A DNA stretch of 8,162 nucleotides from Chloroflexia bacterium (lineage in GTDB: Bacteria > Chloroflexota > Chloroflexia > Thermomicrobiales > UBA6265), in the NCBI GenBank assembly GCA_013696265.1, contig JACCYX010000339.1, positions 1 through 8,162 on the forward strand, in the 5' to 3' direction. This document shows positions 1 to 5,970 of this stretch, piece by piece. The position numbers were made by a program, and so were the translations under genes. The first letter of the stretch is position 1. The number at the start of each line of letters is the position of its first letter. The notes under the pieces are model-generated. The model was not told the origin of the DNA and searched no databases. It saw nothing but the letters and a program-made list of their open reading frames with translations.

Positions 1-38
1 CGTATCAACCCATCTAACGACCTGAGAGCACATTCTGC

Positions 39-1247
39 ATGACCAAATCGCAATCCGGATTCTCGTTGCTGTTGTTCGTCGCCTTCCTGGCCTTCATCAG
101 CATCGGGCTTCCCGACGCCGTGCTTGGCGTGGCGTGGCCGTCGATCCAGAACACGTTCGACCGGCCCCGGGCCGACCTGGGCTTCATCCTGTTCGCGTCG
201 GGCGCGGGCTATTTCAGTTCGGGCATCCTGGCCGGCAAGGCGATCGACCGGCTCGGCGTCGGCCGGTTGCTGGCGGTCAGCACCGCCGCCGTCTCGGCCG
301 GTTTGCTCGGCTACGCGCTCTCACCCGCCTTCTGGTTCCTGATGGTGGTGGCGGCACTGATCGGGTTCGGCTCCGGCGCGGTCGACGCCGGCCTCAACTT
401 CTACGCCTCGGAGCACTTTTCCGTCACCGTCATGAACTGGCTGCATGCCTTCTTCGGGATCGGGGCGATGATTGGCCCGTTCATCATGGCCGGGGTGCTC
501 GCCGCCGGTGAAAGCTGGCGCCTCGGATACGTGATCGTGGCGATTGCGTCGTTCCTGATGGCGGTGACGTTCGTCGTCACCGAGCGCCGCTGGACCGATG
601 GCCAGCACCACAGCGAAACGGCCCGCCCTGACTCGGCGGCCGTGAGCCATGTCCTGCGCCAACCGCTCGTCTGGCTGCAACTGGTGCTGTTCTTCTTCAT
701 GACGGGGATCGAGGCCGGGGCGGGCGCCTGGTCGTACACCATGCTGTTCGAGAAGTTCGACCTCGACGCGGGTGAGGCCGGGCTCTGGGCCGGCTTCTAC
801 TGGGGCGCCATCGCGCTCGGCCGCCTGGTGCTCTCGCCGCTCTCGCGCAGCCTCAAACCGGCCCGGCTCATCCAGTTCGGGACATTCGGATTGTTCGCTG
901 GCGCCCTGATGATGACCCGCGACCAGGCCTGGCTTTTTCAATCCGGCCTGCTCGTCTTCGGATTCGCGATGGCACCGCTCTTCCCAACGCTGATGTCCCT
1001 GACACCCAGCCGCCTCGGCTCGCACGTCTCGCTCCACGCGATCGGCTTCCAGGTCAGCGCAGCCGTGCTGGGCGGGGCAACGATCCCGACCCTGGCCGGC
1101 ATCCTCGCCGGCCGGACGACGCTCACCGCCATTCCCTGGACGCTGGCGGTGGGCGCGGTGATCGTAATTGCGCTCGAAACAGTGCTGCGGGGCAGGGACG
1201 TTCACGACGAGTCCGCGCCGGAGACGAAGCTGCCGGGCGTGGCGTAA
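39..1247 (+). CDS. MFS transporter (12-TM permease)
   Basis: Predicted inner-membrane secondary transporter of the major facilitator superfamily; the substrate cannot be inferred. The 402-residue product has about twelve hydrophobic segments in two halves (roughly residues 9-32 to 162-181, then 210-232 to 366-385), split by a polar loop at about 182-208, the usual MFS plan and length. A motif A-like loop follows the second helix (GKAIDRLGVGRLL, residues 66-78). Helix 7 carries a buried acidic residue in a glycine-rich run (GIEAGAGAW, E225), a possible substrate or proton site. The ATG at 39 is preceded by a weak GAGAG at 24-28. It is the only gene on this strand before the insertion sequence, and its upstream context is cut off by the window edge. 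The MFS assignment is firm; the subfamily is unknown. Confidence 0.9.
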   Translation: MTKSQSGFSLLLFVAFLAFISIGLPDAVLGVAWPSIQNTFDRPRADLGFILFASGAGYFSSGILAGKAIDRLGVGRLLAVSTAAVSAGLLGYALSPAFWFLMVVAALIGFGSGAVDAGLNFYASEHFSVTVMNWLHAFFGIGAMIGPFIMAGVLAAGESWRLGYVIVAIASFLMAVTFVVTERRWTDGQHHSETARPDSAAVSHVLRQPLVWLQLVLFFFMTGIEAGAGAWSYTMLFEKFDLDAGEAGLWAGFYWGAIALGRLVLSPLSRSLKPARLIQFGTFGLFAGALMMTRDQAWLFQSGLLVFGFAMAPLFPTLMSLTPSRLGSHVSLHAIGFQVSAAVLGGATIPTLAGILAGRTTLTAIPWTLAVGAVIVIALETVLRGRDVHDESAPETKLPGVA

Positions 1248-1248
1248 C

Positions 1249-1277
1249 GTGCAGAGTGACCACGGAATGTGCAGAGT
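1249..1277. repeat. Short direct repeats (GTGCAGAGT x2) after the permease
   Basis: GTGCAGAGT occurs at 1249-1257 and 1269-1277, a spacing of 20 bases from start to start, about two helical turns. The second copy continues into TATGTGGCGGAAA. Short repeated blocks of the kind 'TGTGCAG...TTATGTGGC' are, from memory, typical of the ends of IS21-family elements. This may therefore be a decayed terminus of an older element next to the newer IS4-type insertion. No IS21 transposase (IstA/IstB) is present in the window. The repeat is certain; its identity is a guess. Confidence 0.4.
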
Positions 1278-1301
1278 TATGTGGCGGAAATCCATAGGGG
1301 C

Positions 1302-1312
1302 GGACCGCCATC
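1302..1312. repeat. Left copy of 11-bp target-site duplication
   Basis: GGACCGCCATC lies directly outside the left inverted repeat and recurs exactly at 2522-2532, outside the right one. Eleven bases is within the range known for IS4-family elements (about 8-13 bp). One base of ambiguity remains: C1312 could instead belong to the element, which would make the duplication 10 bp. Confidence 0.88.
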
Positions 1313-1329
1313 AATGTTGTCGCATTAAC
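1313..1329 (+). repeat. Left terminal inverted repeat (IRL)
   Basis: AATGTTGTCGCATTAAC matches the reverse complement of 2505-2521 at all 17 positions. Identity stops at the next inner base (C1330 against T on the complement of 2504). It is the expected binding and cleavage site of the transposase. Confidence 0.95.
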
Positions 1330-1381
1330 CGAAAACGGGCGTCCTCGATAGACTGGAGGTGTTGACCCTTCCGCATCGATC

Positions 1382-1387
1382 GAGGAG
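1382..1387 (+). promoter_or_regulatory. Ribosome binding site of the transposase
   Basis: GAGGAG stands nine bases before the ATG at 1397 and fixes that start. A TTGACC at 1362-1367 resembles a -35 box, but I see no convincing -10 at proper spacing, so no promoter is called. Confidence 0.7.
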
Positions 1388-1396
1388 CCCACCCGT

Positions 1397-2509
1397 ATGA
1401 TACCTGCTCTGCCGGACTGTTCCCGCGCTCTGCGTCGCCTGCTCACGCCCCGGATCGCCGCGGCGGCCCGCACGTCGGGGGCGGACCGCTACCGCAAGCA
1501 CTTTCCCGCCACCGCCCATCTCTGGCTCCTGCTGCTCCACGGGCTGCTCGGATCGCCCAGCCTGCGCCACACCCATGCCTTGCTGGGTGGACTCCCAGGC
1601 GCCTTCGCCCGGCTGGGGCTGACCCAGGGGCTGAGCCTGAGCCAGTTGGCGCGCTCCTCGACCAGTCGCCCCAGTGCCTGCGTCGAAGCCCTGCTGGCCG
1701 ACCTCACCGCCCAGGCCCGGCGGACCGTCATTGCCGATGCCTCCTGGCGTCTGTTGCGCAAGGTCCAGATCATCGACAGCACCTTCATCACGCTCAGTGG
1801 GACGCTCGGTCCCTGGAGCCAACATGGCAAGTTCCACGGCGTCCGGCTCCAGACCGCCCTGGACCTGGGCCGCCACCTGCCGACCCGGATCCGGCTGACC
1901 CTGCCCGCCACCAACGACCACGAGGGCCTCGCGGCCTGGGACCTGGAGCCGTGGCGGGGCTGGACGGTGTTGATCGACCTCGGGTATGACGGCCACCGGC
2001 AATTCCGCCGCTTGCGGGAAGCCGGGGTCTCGTTTGTCTGTCGCCTCCAACCGCAGGCCACCTATCGGATCACGGCGACCCGGCCCGTCCCGGTCAAGGC
2101 CACCCGGGAGGGCGATGTCGTGCTCAGTGACGAGACGATCACGCTCGGCAGCCCGAACAACCGGCGCGGCGCGGTCGTGCCGGACCTCCGGCTGGTGCGC
2201 AGCCGCAATGCCCATGGCCACGAGCAGGCGTTCCTCACCGACCGCTTCGACCTGACCGCGTTCGAGATCGTGCGGCTCTCCCATGACCGTTGGCAGATTG
2301 AACTGTTCTTCCGGTTCATCAAGCGTAACCTCGGACTCATCCGGCCGCTGGGGCGAACCTGGGTGGCGGTCTGGTTGACGGTGCTGATGACCCTGATCCT
2401 CGCGGTGGTGCTGCTCCTGCTGGCGGCCGACCGCCCACAGACCATCAGCCGGACCACCTGGGGCGTGCTCCTCGCCCTGTCGACCATCTTCTCCCTCCGC
2501 GGGAGTTAA
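1397..2509 (+). CDS. IS4-family DDE transposase
   Basis: Catalyses cut-and-paste movement of the surrounding element. The 370-residue product starts with a domain resembling the DUF4372-type N-terminus of IS4 transposases (RYRKHFPATAHLWLLLLHGL, residues 31-50, then a serine/arginine stretch near 84-93). The RNase H-like catalytic core follows: first Asp in IIDSTF (D127), second Asp in LIDLGYDGHRQF (D194), and the Glu of the YREK-like signature in DRWQIELFFRFIKRNL (E302, K309). A hydrophobic helix (about 322-343) lies near the C-terminus. The ATG at 1397 has a strong GAGGAG at 1382-1387, nine bases upstream. The TAA stop at 2507-2509 lies inside the right inverted repeat. The frame is intact with all three catalytic acids, so the enzyme is probably functional. 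Confidence 0.94.
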   Translation: MIPALPDCSRALRRLLTPRIAAAARTSGADRYRKHFPATAHLWLLLLHGLLGSPSLRHTHALLGGLPGAFARLGLTQGLSLSQLARSSTSRPSACVEALLADLTAQARRTVIADASWRLLRKVQIIDSTFITLSGTLGPWSQHGKFHGVRLQTALDLGRHLPTRIRLTLPATNDHEGLAAWDLEPWRGWTVLIDLGYDGHRQFRRLREAGVSFVCRLQPQATYRITATRPVPVKATREGDVVLSDETITLGSPNNRRGAVVPDLRLVRSRNAHGHEQAFLTDRFDLTAFEIVRLSHDRWQIELFFRFIKRNLGLIRPLGRTWVAVWLTVLMTLILAVVLLLLAADRPQTISRTTWGVLLALSTIFSLRGS

Positions 2510-2521
2510 TGCGACAACATT
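2505..2521 (-). repeat. Right terminal inverted repeat (IRR)
   Basis: GTTAATGCGACAACATT is the exact reverse complement of the left end at 1313-1329. It also contains the transposase stop codon (TAA at 2507-2509), so the coding sequence and the element end overlap. Confidence 0.95.
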
Positions 2522-2532
2522 GGACCGCCATC
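2522..2532. repeat. Right copy of 11-bp target-site duplication
   Basis: GGACCGCCATC is identical to 1302-1312. Joining 1312 to 2533 reconstructs the empty site before insertion. Confidence 0.88.
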
Positions 2533-2802
2533 GACCGTCAAGGGGATTTTCGTGACCCGGATCTGGTCGATGGTGTGTCCGCCCGGATGGTGTCCATGCG
2601 GTGGTCCGATGTCGCGAACCTTGGCGGACTCCTGGATTGCGGCCCACCGGATCCTGCCGATTGCGCGACTCCGGGCAGACACCCTGGAACCCGGTTGGCC
2701 AGATTCGGTATGCGATCGGGGTCCGCCCCTACGAGATCGGGATCACCACGGTTACCCCATCAACGTGCATCACCGGTTACGAACGTTCCGCTAAATCGGG
2801 CT
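2533..2802. other. Non-coding, repeat-like intergenic stretch
   Basis: This stretch separates the insertion sequence from the 3' end of the convergent aminotransferase gene. Three open frames cross it, but none gives a recognisable protein and each is rich in Arg, Pro and Ser, as expected for chance frames in GC-rich DNA. It holds GGGGATTTTCGTGACC near its left end, which resembles IS21-type end sequences from memory, and a small hairpin GGGGTCCGCCCC at 2718-2729. No terminator with a U-tract is seen for the gene ending at 2803. It could be decayed mobile DNA. Confidence 0.45.
2718..2733 (-). repeat. REP-like palindromic motif (GTAGGGGCGGACC type)
   Basis: GGGGTCCGCCCCTACG can fold with a 4-bp GGGG/CCCC stem and a TCCG loop. 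Its reverse complement reads CGTAGGGGCGGACCCC. The 12 bases TAGGGGCGGACC also occur on the plus strand at 1294-1305, directly overlapping the insertion site, so the two motifs are inverted to each other around the insertion sequence. Such GTAGGGGC words are, from memory, frequent in intergenic DNA of Chloroflexota. Copy number in this genome cannot be seen here. Confidence 0.35.
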
Positions 2803-3966
2803 CTACACCGCCTTGATCGCCGATGACATCTGCTGGACCGCCTGTTCGAGGAGCGGCCGGGGCAAGGCGAAGTTGAAGCGCACGCAGCGCTGGCCGACCT
2901 CGCCGCAGGCGCCGCCATCCACGATCGCGACCCGCGCCTTTTCCCGGAAGAACGTCGAAATGTCGCCGTCGAGACCGGTTTCGCGGAAGTCGAGCCACGC
3001 CAGGTAGGTGCCCTCCGGCATCGTGTACGAAACGCCCGGCAACAGGTCGCTGACCGCCTCGGCGAGGAACCGCCGGTTGCCGTCGAGGTAGTCGATGACC
3101 CCTTGCAACCATTCCTGCCCGGTGTTGAAGGCGGCGATGCTGGCGATTACGCCCAACGTCGAGGCCCCGTGCGCCGACCACGCGCCGTCGGATTCCCAGA
3201 TTGCGACATCGGCCTCGTTCGAGAGCACCATTTGGGCGCATTTGAGACCCGCCAGGTTCCACGCCTTCGACGCGGCCATCGCCGTGATCGTGTGACCGGC
3301 GGCCACCTCCGAGATCGAGGCATAGGGAACGTGACGGTGCTCCGCGTAGATAACCGGCGCGTGGATTTCGTCCGAGAAGACGCGTCCGCTGTGTCGATCG
3401 ACGATCTCGCTGATCTTCAGCATCTCATCGCGGGTCATCACCCGCCCGATCGGGTTGAAGGGGTTGCAGAGCACCAGCACCTCGCCGCCGTCGGCAAAGG
3501 CGGCGTCGATCGCGTCGAGATCGTACTCCCAGCGGTCATCGACCTGGAGCATCGGCACCTGTACGATCTCCCGGTCGTGCATTTTGGGGACGAAGAGGAA
3601 CGGCATGTAGGCGGGGGTAGGGACGATGACCTTGCCGCCCTTCGGCGCGTAGTGCTTCAGGGTGATTTCGAGTCCCTTGAGCACATCCGGCATCGAATGG
3701 ACGCGATCGGCGGGCACTTCCCAATCGGTGTTATCGCGATACCAGTCGGCGCAGGCCGCCGCGAGCCCCTGCTCCAAAGCATCGGGGAGATAGCCGAAGA
3801 AGCCATTGTCGACGGTTTCGCGGAGCGCCTGAATCACGCTCGGGGCGGTCCCGAAGTCCATTTCGGCAATGAAGGCGCCGATGCAATCGGGAAACGTCGT
3901 CCATTTCTTGCCGACCACGCCGGTCAGGTGTTCGAGCGTCAAGGTGTCGTAATTCGCGGTCAGCAT
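2803..3966 (-). CDS. PatB/MalY-family PLP-dependent aminotransferase / C-S lyase
   Basis: Fold-type I PLP enzyme of the MalY/PatB group. Characterised members are cystathionine beta-lyases, releasing pyruvate, ammonia and a thiol from cysteine conjugates; others act as aminotransferases. With the start at 3966 the product has 387 residues, near the family norm. Visible hallmarks: AEMDF (34-38, family W-x-A-[DE]-MDF region), NPFNPIG (168-174), SDEIHAPV (198-205, with the PLP-contacting Asp), Schiff-base lysine in SKAWNLAGLK (K234), and the carboxylate-binding arginine in RCVRFNFA (R363). An in-frame ATG at 4047 would add 27 residues (many Arg, Pro and Gly) with no homology; the start at 3966 leads straight into MLTANYDTL, as in the family. 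It lies 141 bp after the P450 on the same strand, beyond a hairpin, so it may be a separate transcript. Lyase versus aminotransferase activity is undecided. Confidence 0.9.
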   Translation of the reverse strand: MLTANYDTLTLEHLTGVVGKKWTTFPDCIGAFIAEMDFGTAPSVIQALRETVDNGFFGYLPDALEQGLAAACADWYRDNTDWEVPADRVHSMPDVLKGLEITLKHYAPKGGKVIVPTPAYMPFLFVPKMHDREIVQVPMLQVDDRWEYDLDAIDAAFADGGEVLVLCNPFNPIGRVMTRDEMLKISEIVDRHSGRVFSDEIHAPVIYAEHRHVPYASISEVAAGHTITAMAASKAWNLAGLKCAQMVLSNEADVAIWESDGAWSAHGASTLGVIASIAAFNTGQEWLQGVIDYLDGNRRFLAEAVSDLLPGVSYTMPEGTYLAWLDFRETGLDGDISTFFREKARVAIVDGGACGEVGQRCVRFNFALPRPLLEQAVQQMSSAIKAV

Positions 3967-4080
3967 GGTGGTCCCGTCGATCCTCTCGCGCAATGGGTGG
4001 GCCTGGTGGGAAACGGGTACGCCCAGTGAACGAGCCCGTCCCGGCACATCATCCCGAATTGAGGCATGGTATCACTTTGC

Positions 4081-4107
4081 GCGGGAATCTCGATTTGTGA
4101 TCCCCGC
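4081..4107 (-). terminator. Hairpin directly after the P450 stop codon
   Basis: Read on the minus strand, GCGGGGATC and GATTCCCGC form a 9-bp stem (one G-U pair) around a 9-base loop, starting at the base after the TAA of the P450. No run of U follows (GCAAAGTG instead), so this is not a canonical intrinsic terminator. It may be a weak terminator, or a stabiliser of the 3' end of the upstream message ahead of the PLP enzyme gene. Confidence 0.4.
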
Positions 4108-5376
4108 TTATGGCGGCGATCCCAGCGACAACGGGAGTTCGCTCAGGCCATGAAACACCGCGCCCGGTCGCCAATGCACCTTGTCGGAAACCAGGCTGAG
4201 CTTGGGGAACTGACGGGCGAGGGTGGCAAAGGCAATCTCGCCCTCCATCCGGGCCAGTGGCGCCCCGAGGCAGAAATGGATGCCCATCCCGAACGACATG
4301 ATTCGCCCCACATCGCGGCGGATATCGAGCCGATCGGCCTGTTCGAACACCGATTCGTCGCGGTTCGCCGAGCCGAGCACGAACGACACATGGGTGCCCT
4401 TATCGATTTCCACGCCCCCGATTTCAACCGGTTCGAGCGCGTGTCTCGCCGTCAGTTGCACCGGCGCGTCGTAACGCAGCAACTCTTCCGCCGCGTTCCG
4501 GGCCAGGCCAGGCTCCGCCACCAGCGCGCGCCATTGGTCCGGGTGCCGCATCAAGGCAAGCGTCCCGTTACCGATGAGGTTCACGGTCGTTTCGTGGCCC
4601 GCGACGAGCAGAAGGATACAGGTCGCCACCAGTTCTTCTTCGCTGAGCCGTCCCTCATCCGCCTCGGCGTGGATCAGTAACGACAACAGGTCGTCGCGGG
4701 GTTCGGTACGGCGCGTGGCGATCAGCCAACGCAGGTAGCCGGCAAGCTCCTTGGTGCTCTGGTCGACCCGCGCCAGGAATTCGCCCAGCCCGTCGACCGG
4801 AAAATCAATGGCGGCGGCGATGTCGCCGGCCAGGCTCCGGAACTTGCGGAAGTCTTCCCTCGGGATGCCAAGCATTTCCGCAATGACCAACATTGGCAGG
4901 GGAAAGGCGAACTGCCCGATCAGGTCGACGTCATCGCCGTTCGCGTCTCGCAACTCGTTCGCGAGTTCGATGGCCATCGCCTCGATTTGGGGCCGCAGCT
5001 TCTCGACCTGGCGAGGCGTGAAAGCCATGTTCGCGACACCCCGCAAGCGCGTGTGCACGGGAGGATCGCGAAAGAGCATGAAGAGGTTGGCCACCGCGCC
5101 AAAGGAATCAGGTTCGGGATTCGGCCGTTGTCGGGGCAATAACTGTCCGTCGTCAGGCTGATGCCACTCCCGGCCGAGGCGCTGGTCCCGAAGCCACCTC
5201 ATGCAGTCGGTATGGCCAAACAGCAACGCGCGGACCCCGGCGCCCGTCCCGTTCGCGATGTCGTCCGGCAACACATGCACCGGATCCTGGGTTCGATACC
5301 GTGCGTAGGATGGGTACGGGTTGCCGTCCCGGTACGTCGATGCGAAATCGAATGGCGGCAGGGTTTGGCTGGTCAC
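4108..5376 (-). CDS. Cytochrome P450
   Basis: Soluble bacterial class I-type heme monooxygenase; no membrane anchor is visible. Numbered from the GTG at 5376, the 422-residue product shows the C-helix region FRDPPVHTRLR (102-112), the I-helix oxygen-activation motif AGHETT (259-264), the K-helix ExxR in EELLR (E298, R301), and the heme loop FGMGIHFCLG with the thiolate ligand C369. All key residues are present, so it should be active. An in-frame ATG at 5412 would add 12 residues, but it has no good ribosome site, whereas the GTG has AAGGAG nine bases upstream. The gene follows the methyltransferase-like gene by 42 bp (6 bp if the ATG is used). No ferredoxin or reductase gene is in the window, so electrons must come from elsewhere. 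The substrate is unknown; the CYP family needs a comparison. Confidence 0.95.
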   Translation of the reverse strand: MTSQTLPPFDFASTYRDGNPYPSYARYRTQDPVHVLPDDIANGTGAGVRALLFGHTDCMRWLRDQRLGREWHQPDDGQLLPRQRPNPEPDSFGAVANLFMLFRDPPVHTRLRGVANMAFTPRQVEKLRPQIEAMAIELANELRDANGDDVDLIGQFAFPLPMLVIAEMLGIPREDFRKFRSLAGDIAAAIDFPVDGLGEFLARVDQSTKELAGYLRWLIATRRTEPRDDLLSLLIHAEADEGRLSEEELVATCILLLVAGHETTVNLIGNGTLALMRHPDQWRALVAEPGLARNAAEELLRYDAPVQLTARHALEPVEIGGVEIDKGTHVSFVLGSANRDESVFEQADRLDIRRDVGRIMSFGMGIHFCLGAPLARMEGEIAFATLARQFPKLSLVSDKVHWRPGAVFHGLSELPLSLGSPP

Positions 5377-5385
5377 GGGCGTGTA

Positions 5386-5391
5386 CTCCTT
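5386..5391 (-). promoter_or_regulatory. Ribosome binding site deciding the P450 start
   Basis: On the minus strand AAGGAG is followed by nine bases (TACACGCCC) and then GTG at 5376-5374. This is the best Shine-Dalgarno match near the gene and favours the GTG over the ATG at 5412, for which only GACGGG stands close upstream. Confidence 0.65.
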
Positions 5392-5418
5392 GGCGACCGA
5401 TCCGGACACCATCCCGTC

Positions 5419-5970
5419 TCAGGGCTTGACGGCGTCCAGCATGAGTGACGTGAAGATCAGGGACCCGTTCTGGTTGCGATGATCGAAGCGGAGCGAGCGG
5501 TACACAAAGCCGTCGCGCTCGTCCCACGGCTCGGCATGAAACTTTCCATGTTCGTCCCACCACTCCAGCAATCGTACGTCAAGCCCGGCCCGGACGAATA
5601 CCTGCACCAGCGTCCGGTAATCGTAGACAACGCGATGCGATGCCGCGGGATGGTCGCTCGGTCCCGGTCCGCCGACCTGGACGATGCGCTGGTAGTCCTC
5701 GTTCGGAAAGCAGCCATCGGGAACGGCGCACCGCAAGAACCCACCTGGAGCCAGGAACTCGAAACACACTCGGGCCGCGACTCTGGCCTCGTCCGGCGAC
5801 AGGTGTTCCCAGACATGCTCCGCGAGAATCCGGCTGACGCTCGCGGGCTTGAACCGGTTCGCCCAATCGTCCCGCCGGGTCAGGTCCAGGTCGGTCTGCT
5901 GGGTCCGAATCCAACCCGGAGAGTGCTGAGACGACGCGCCCACGATAATCCGGAGATCGTCGACCGTCAT
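5419..5970 (-). CDS. Class I SAM-dependent methyltransferase-like protein (COG4627-like)
   Basis: A 183-residue protein resembling small predicted SAM-dependent methyltransferases, with no assigned substrate. It starts with a beta-strand and turn (LRIIVGASS, 6-14) where motif I normally reads GxGxG, then PGWIRTQQTDLDL (18-30), where the acidic end of strand 2 would hold the SAM ribose. Next come ILAEHVWEHLSPDEA (48-62, the post-motif helix typical of Methyltransf_11 proteins), FLAPGGFLRCAVPDG (71-85, strand 5 with the LxPGG turn), and a family-specific tail with YDYRTL, WWDEHGKFHAEPWD and GSLIFTSLMLDA. The ATG at 5970 overlaps the stop of the upstream hydrolase gene (ATGA), so translation is probably coupled. 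The shortened glycine loop leaves catalysis uncertain, but the whole pattern fits the family from memory. Confidence 0.78.
   Translation of the reverse strand: MTVDDLRIIVGASSQHSPGWIRTQQTDLDLTRRDDWANRFKPASVSRILAEHVWEHLSPDEARVAARVCFEFLAPGGFLRCAVPDGCFPNEDYQRIVQVGGPGPSDHPAASHRVVYDYRTLVQVFVRAGLDVRLLEWWDEHGKFHAEPWDERDGFVYRSLRFDHRNQNGSLIFTSLMLDAVKP

Larger units (their letters stand above)
1313..2521 (+). mobile_element. Complete IS4-family insertion sequence (1209 bp)
   Basis: The element is bounded by perfect 17-bp inverted repeats (1313-1329 and 2505-2521) and flanked by an exact 11-bp direct repeat (1302-1312 and 2522-2532). It holds one transposase gene and no passenger gene. Identical ends, an undamaged frame and an undecayed duplication show a fairly recent insertion, probably still competent for transposition. 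It lies between two convergent genes, where it breaks no recognisable coding sequence. The family is assigned from the transposase and from the duplication length; the named IS cannot be given without a database search. Confidence 0.93.

Noticed and set aside
321..1295. Minus-strand open frame of 324 codons opposite the MFS gene
   Set aside because: Rich in Arg, His, Glu and Gly with no domain. The opposite strand codes a clear 12-helix permease.
1325..2647. Long minus-strand open frame of 440 codons opposite the transposase
   Set aside because: It is antisense to a clear DDE transposase, has low-complexity Gly/Arg/Gln/Pro composition and crosses both ends of the insertion sequence. It is a shadow of GC-rich coding DNA.
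2509..2826. Open frames of 71-105 codons after the insertion sequence
   Set aside because: Three overlapping frames with arginine/proline-rich chance composition, no ribosome site and no familiar motif. One begins inside the right terminal repeat and ends inside the aminotransferase gene.
3103..4029. Plus-strand open frame of 308 codons opposite the PLP enzyme
   Set aside because: No recognisable motif; the minus strand carries all PatB/MalY hallmarks.
3967..4047. 27-residue N-terminal extension of the PLP enzyme from the ATG at 4047
   Set aside because: The extension is Arg/Pro/Gly-rich with no resemblance to a signal or family sequence, and the ATG at 3966 gives the usual family N-terminus and length.
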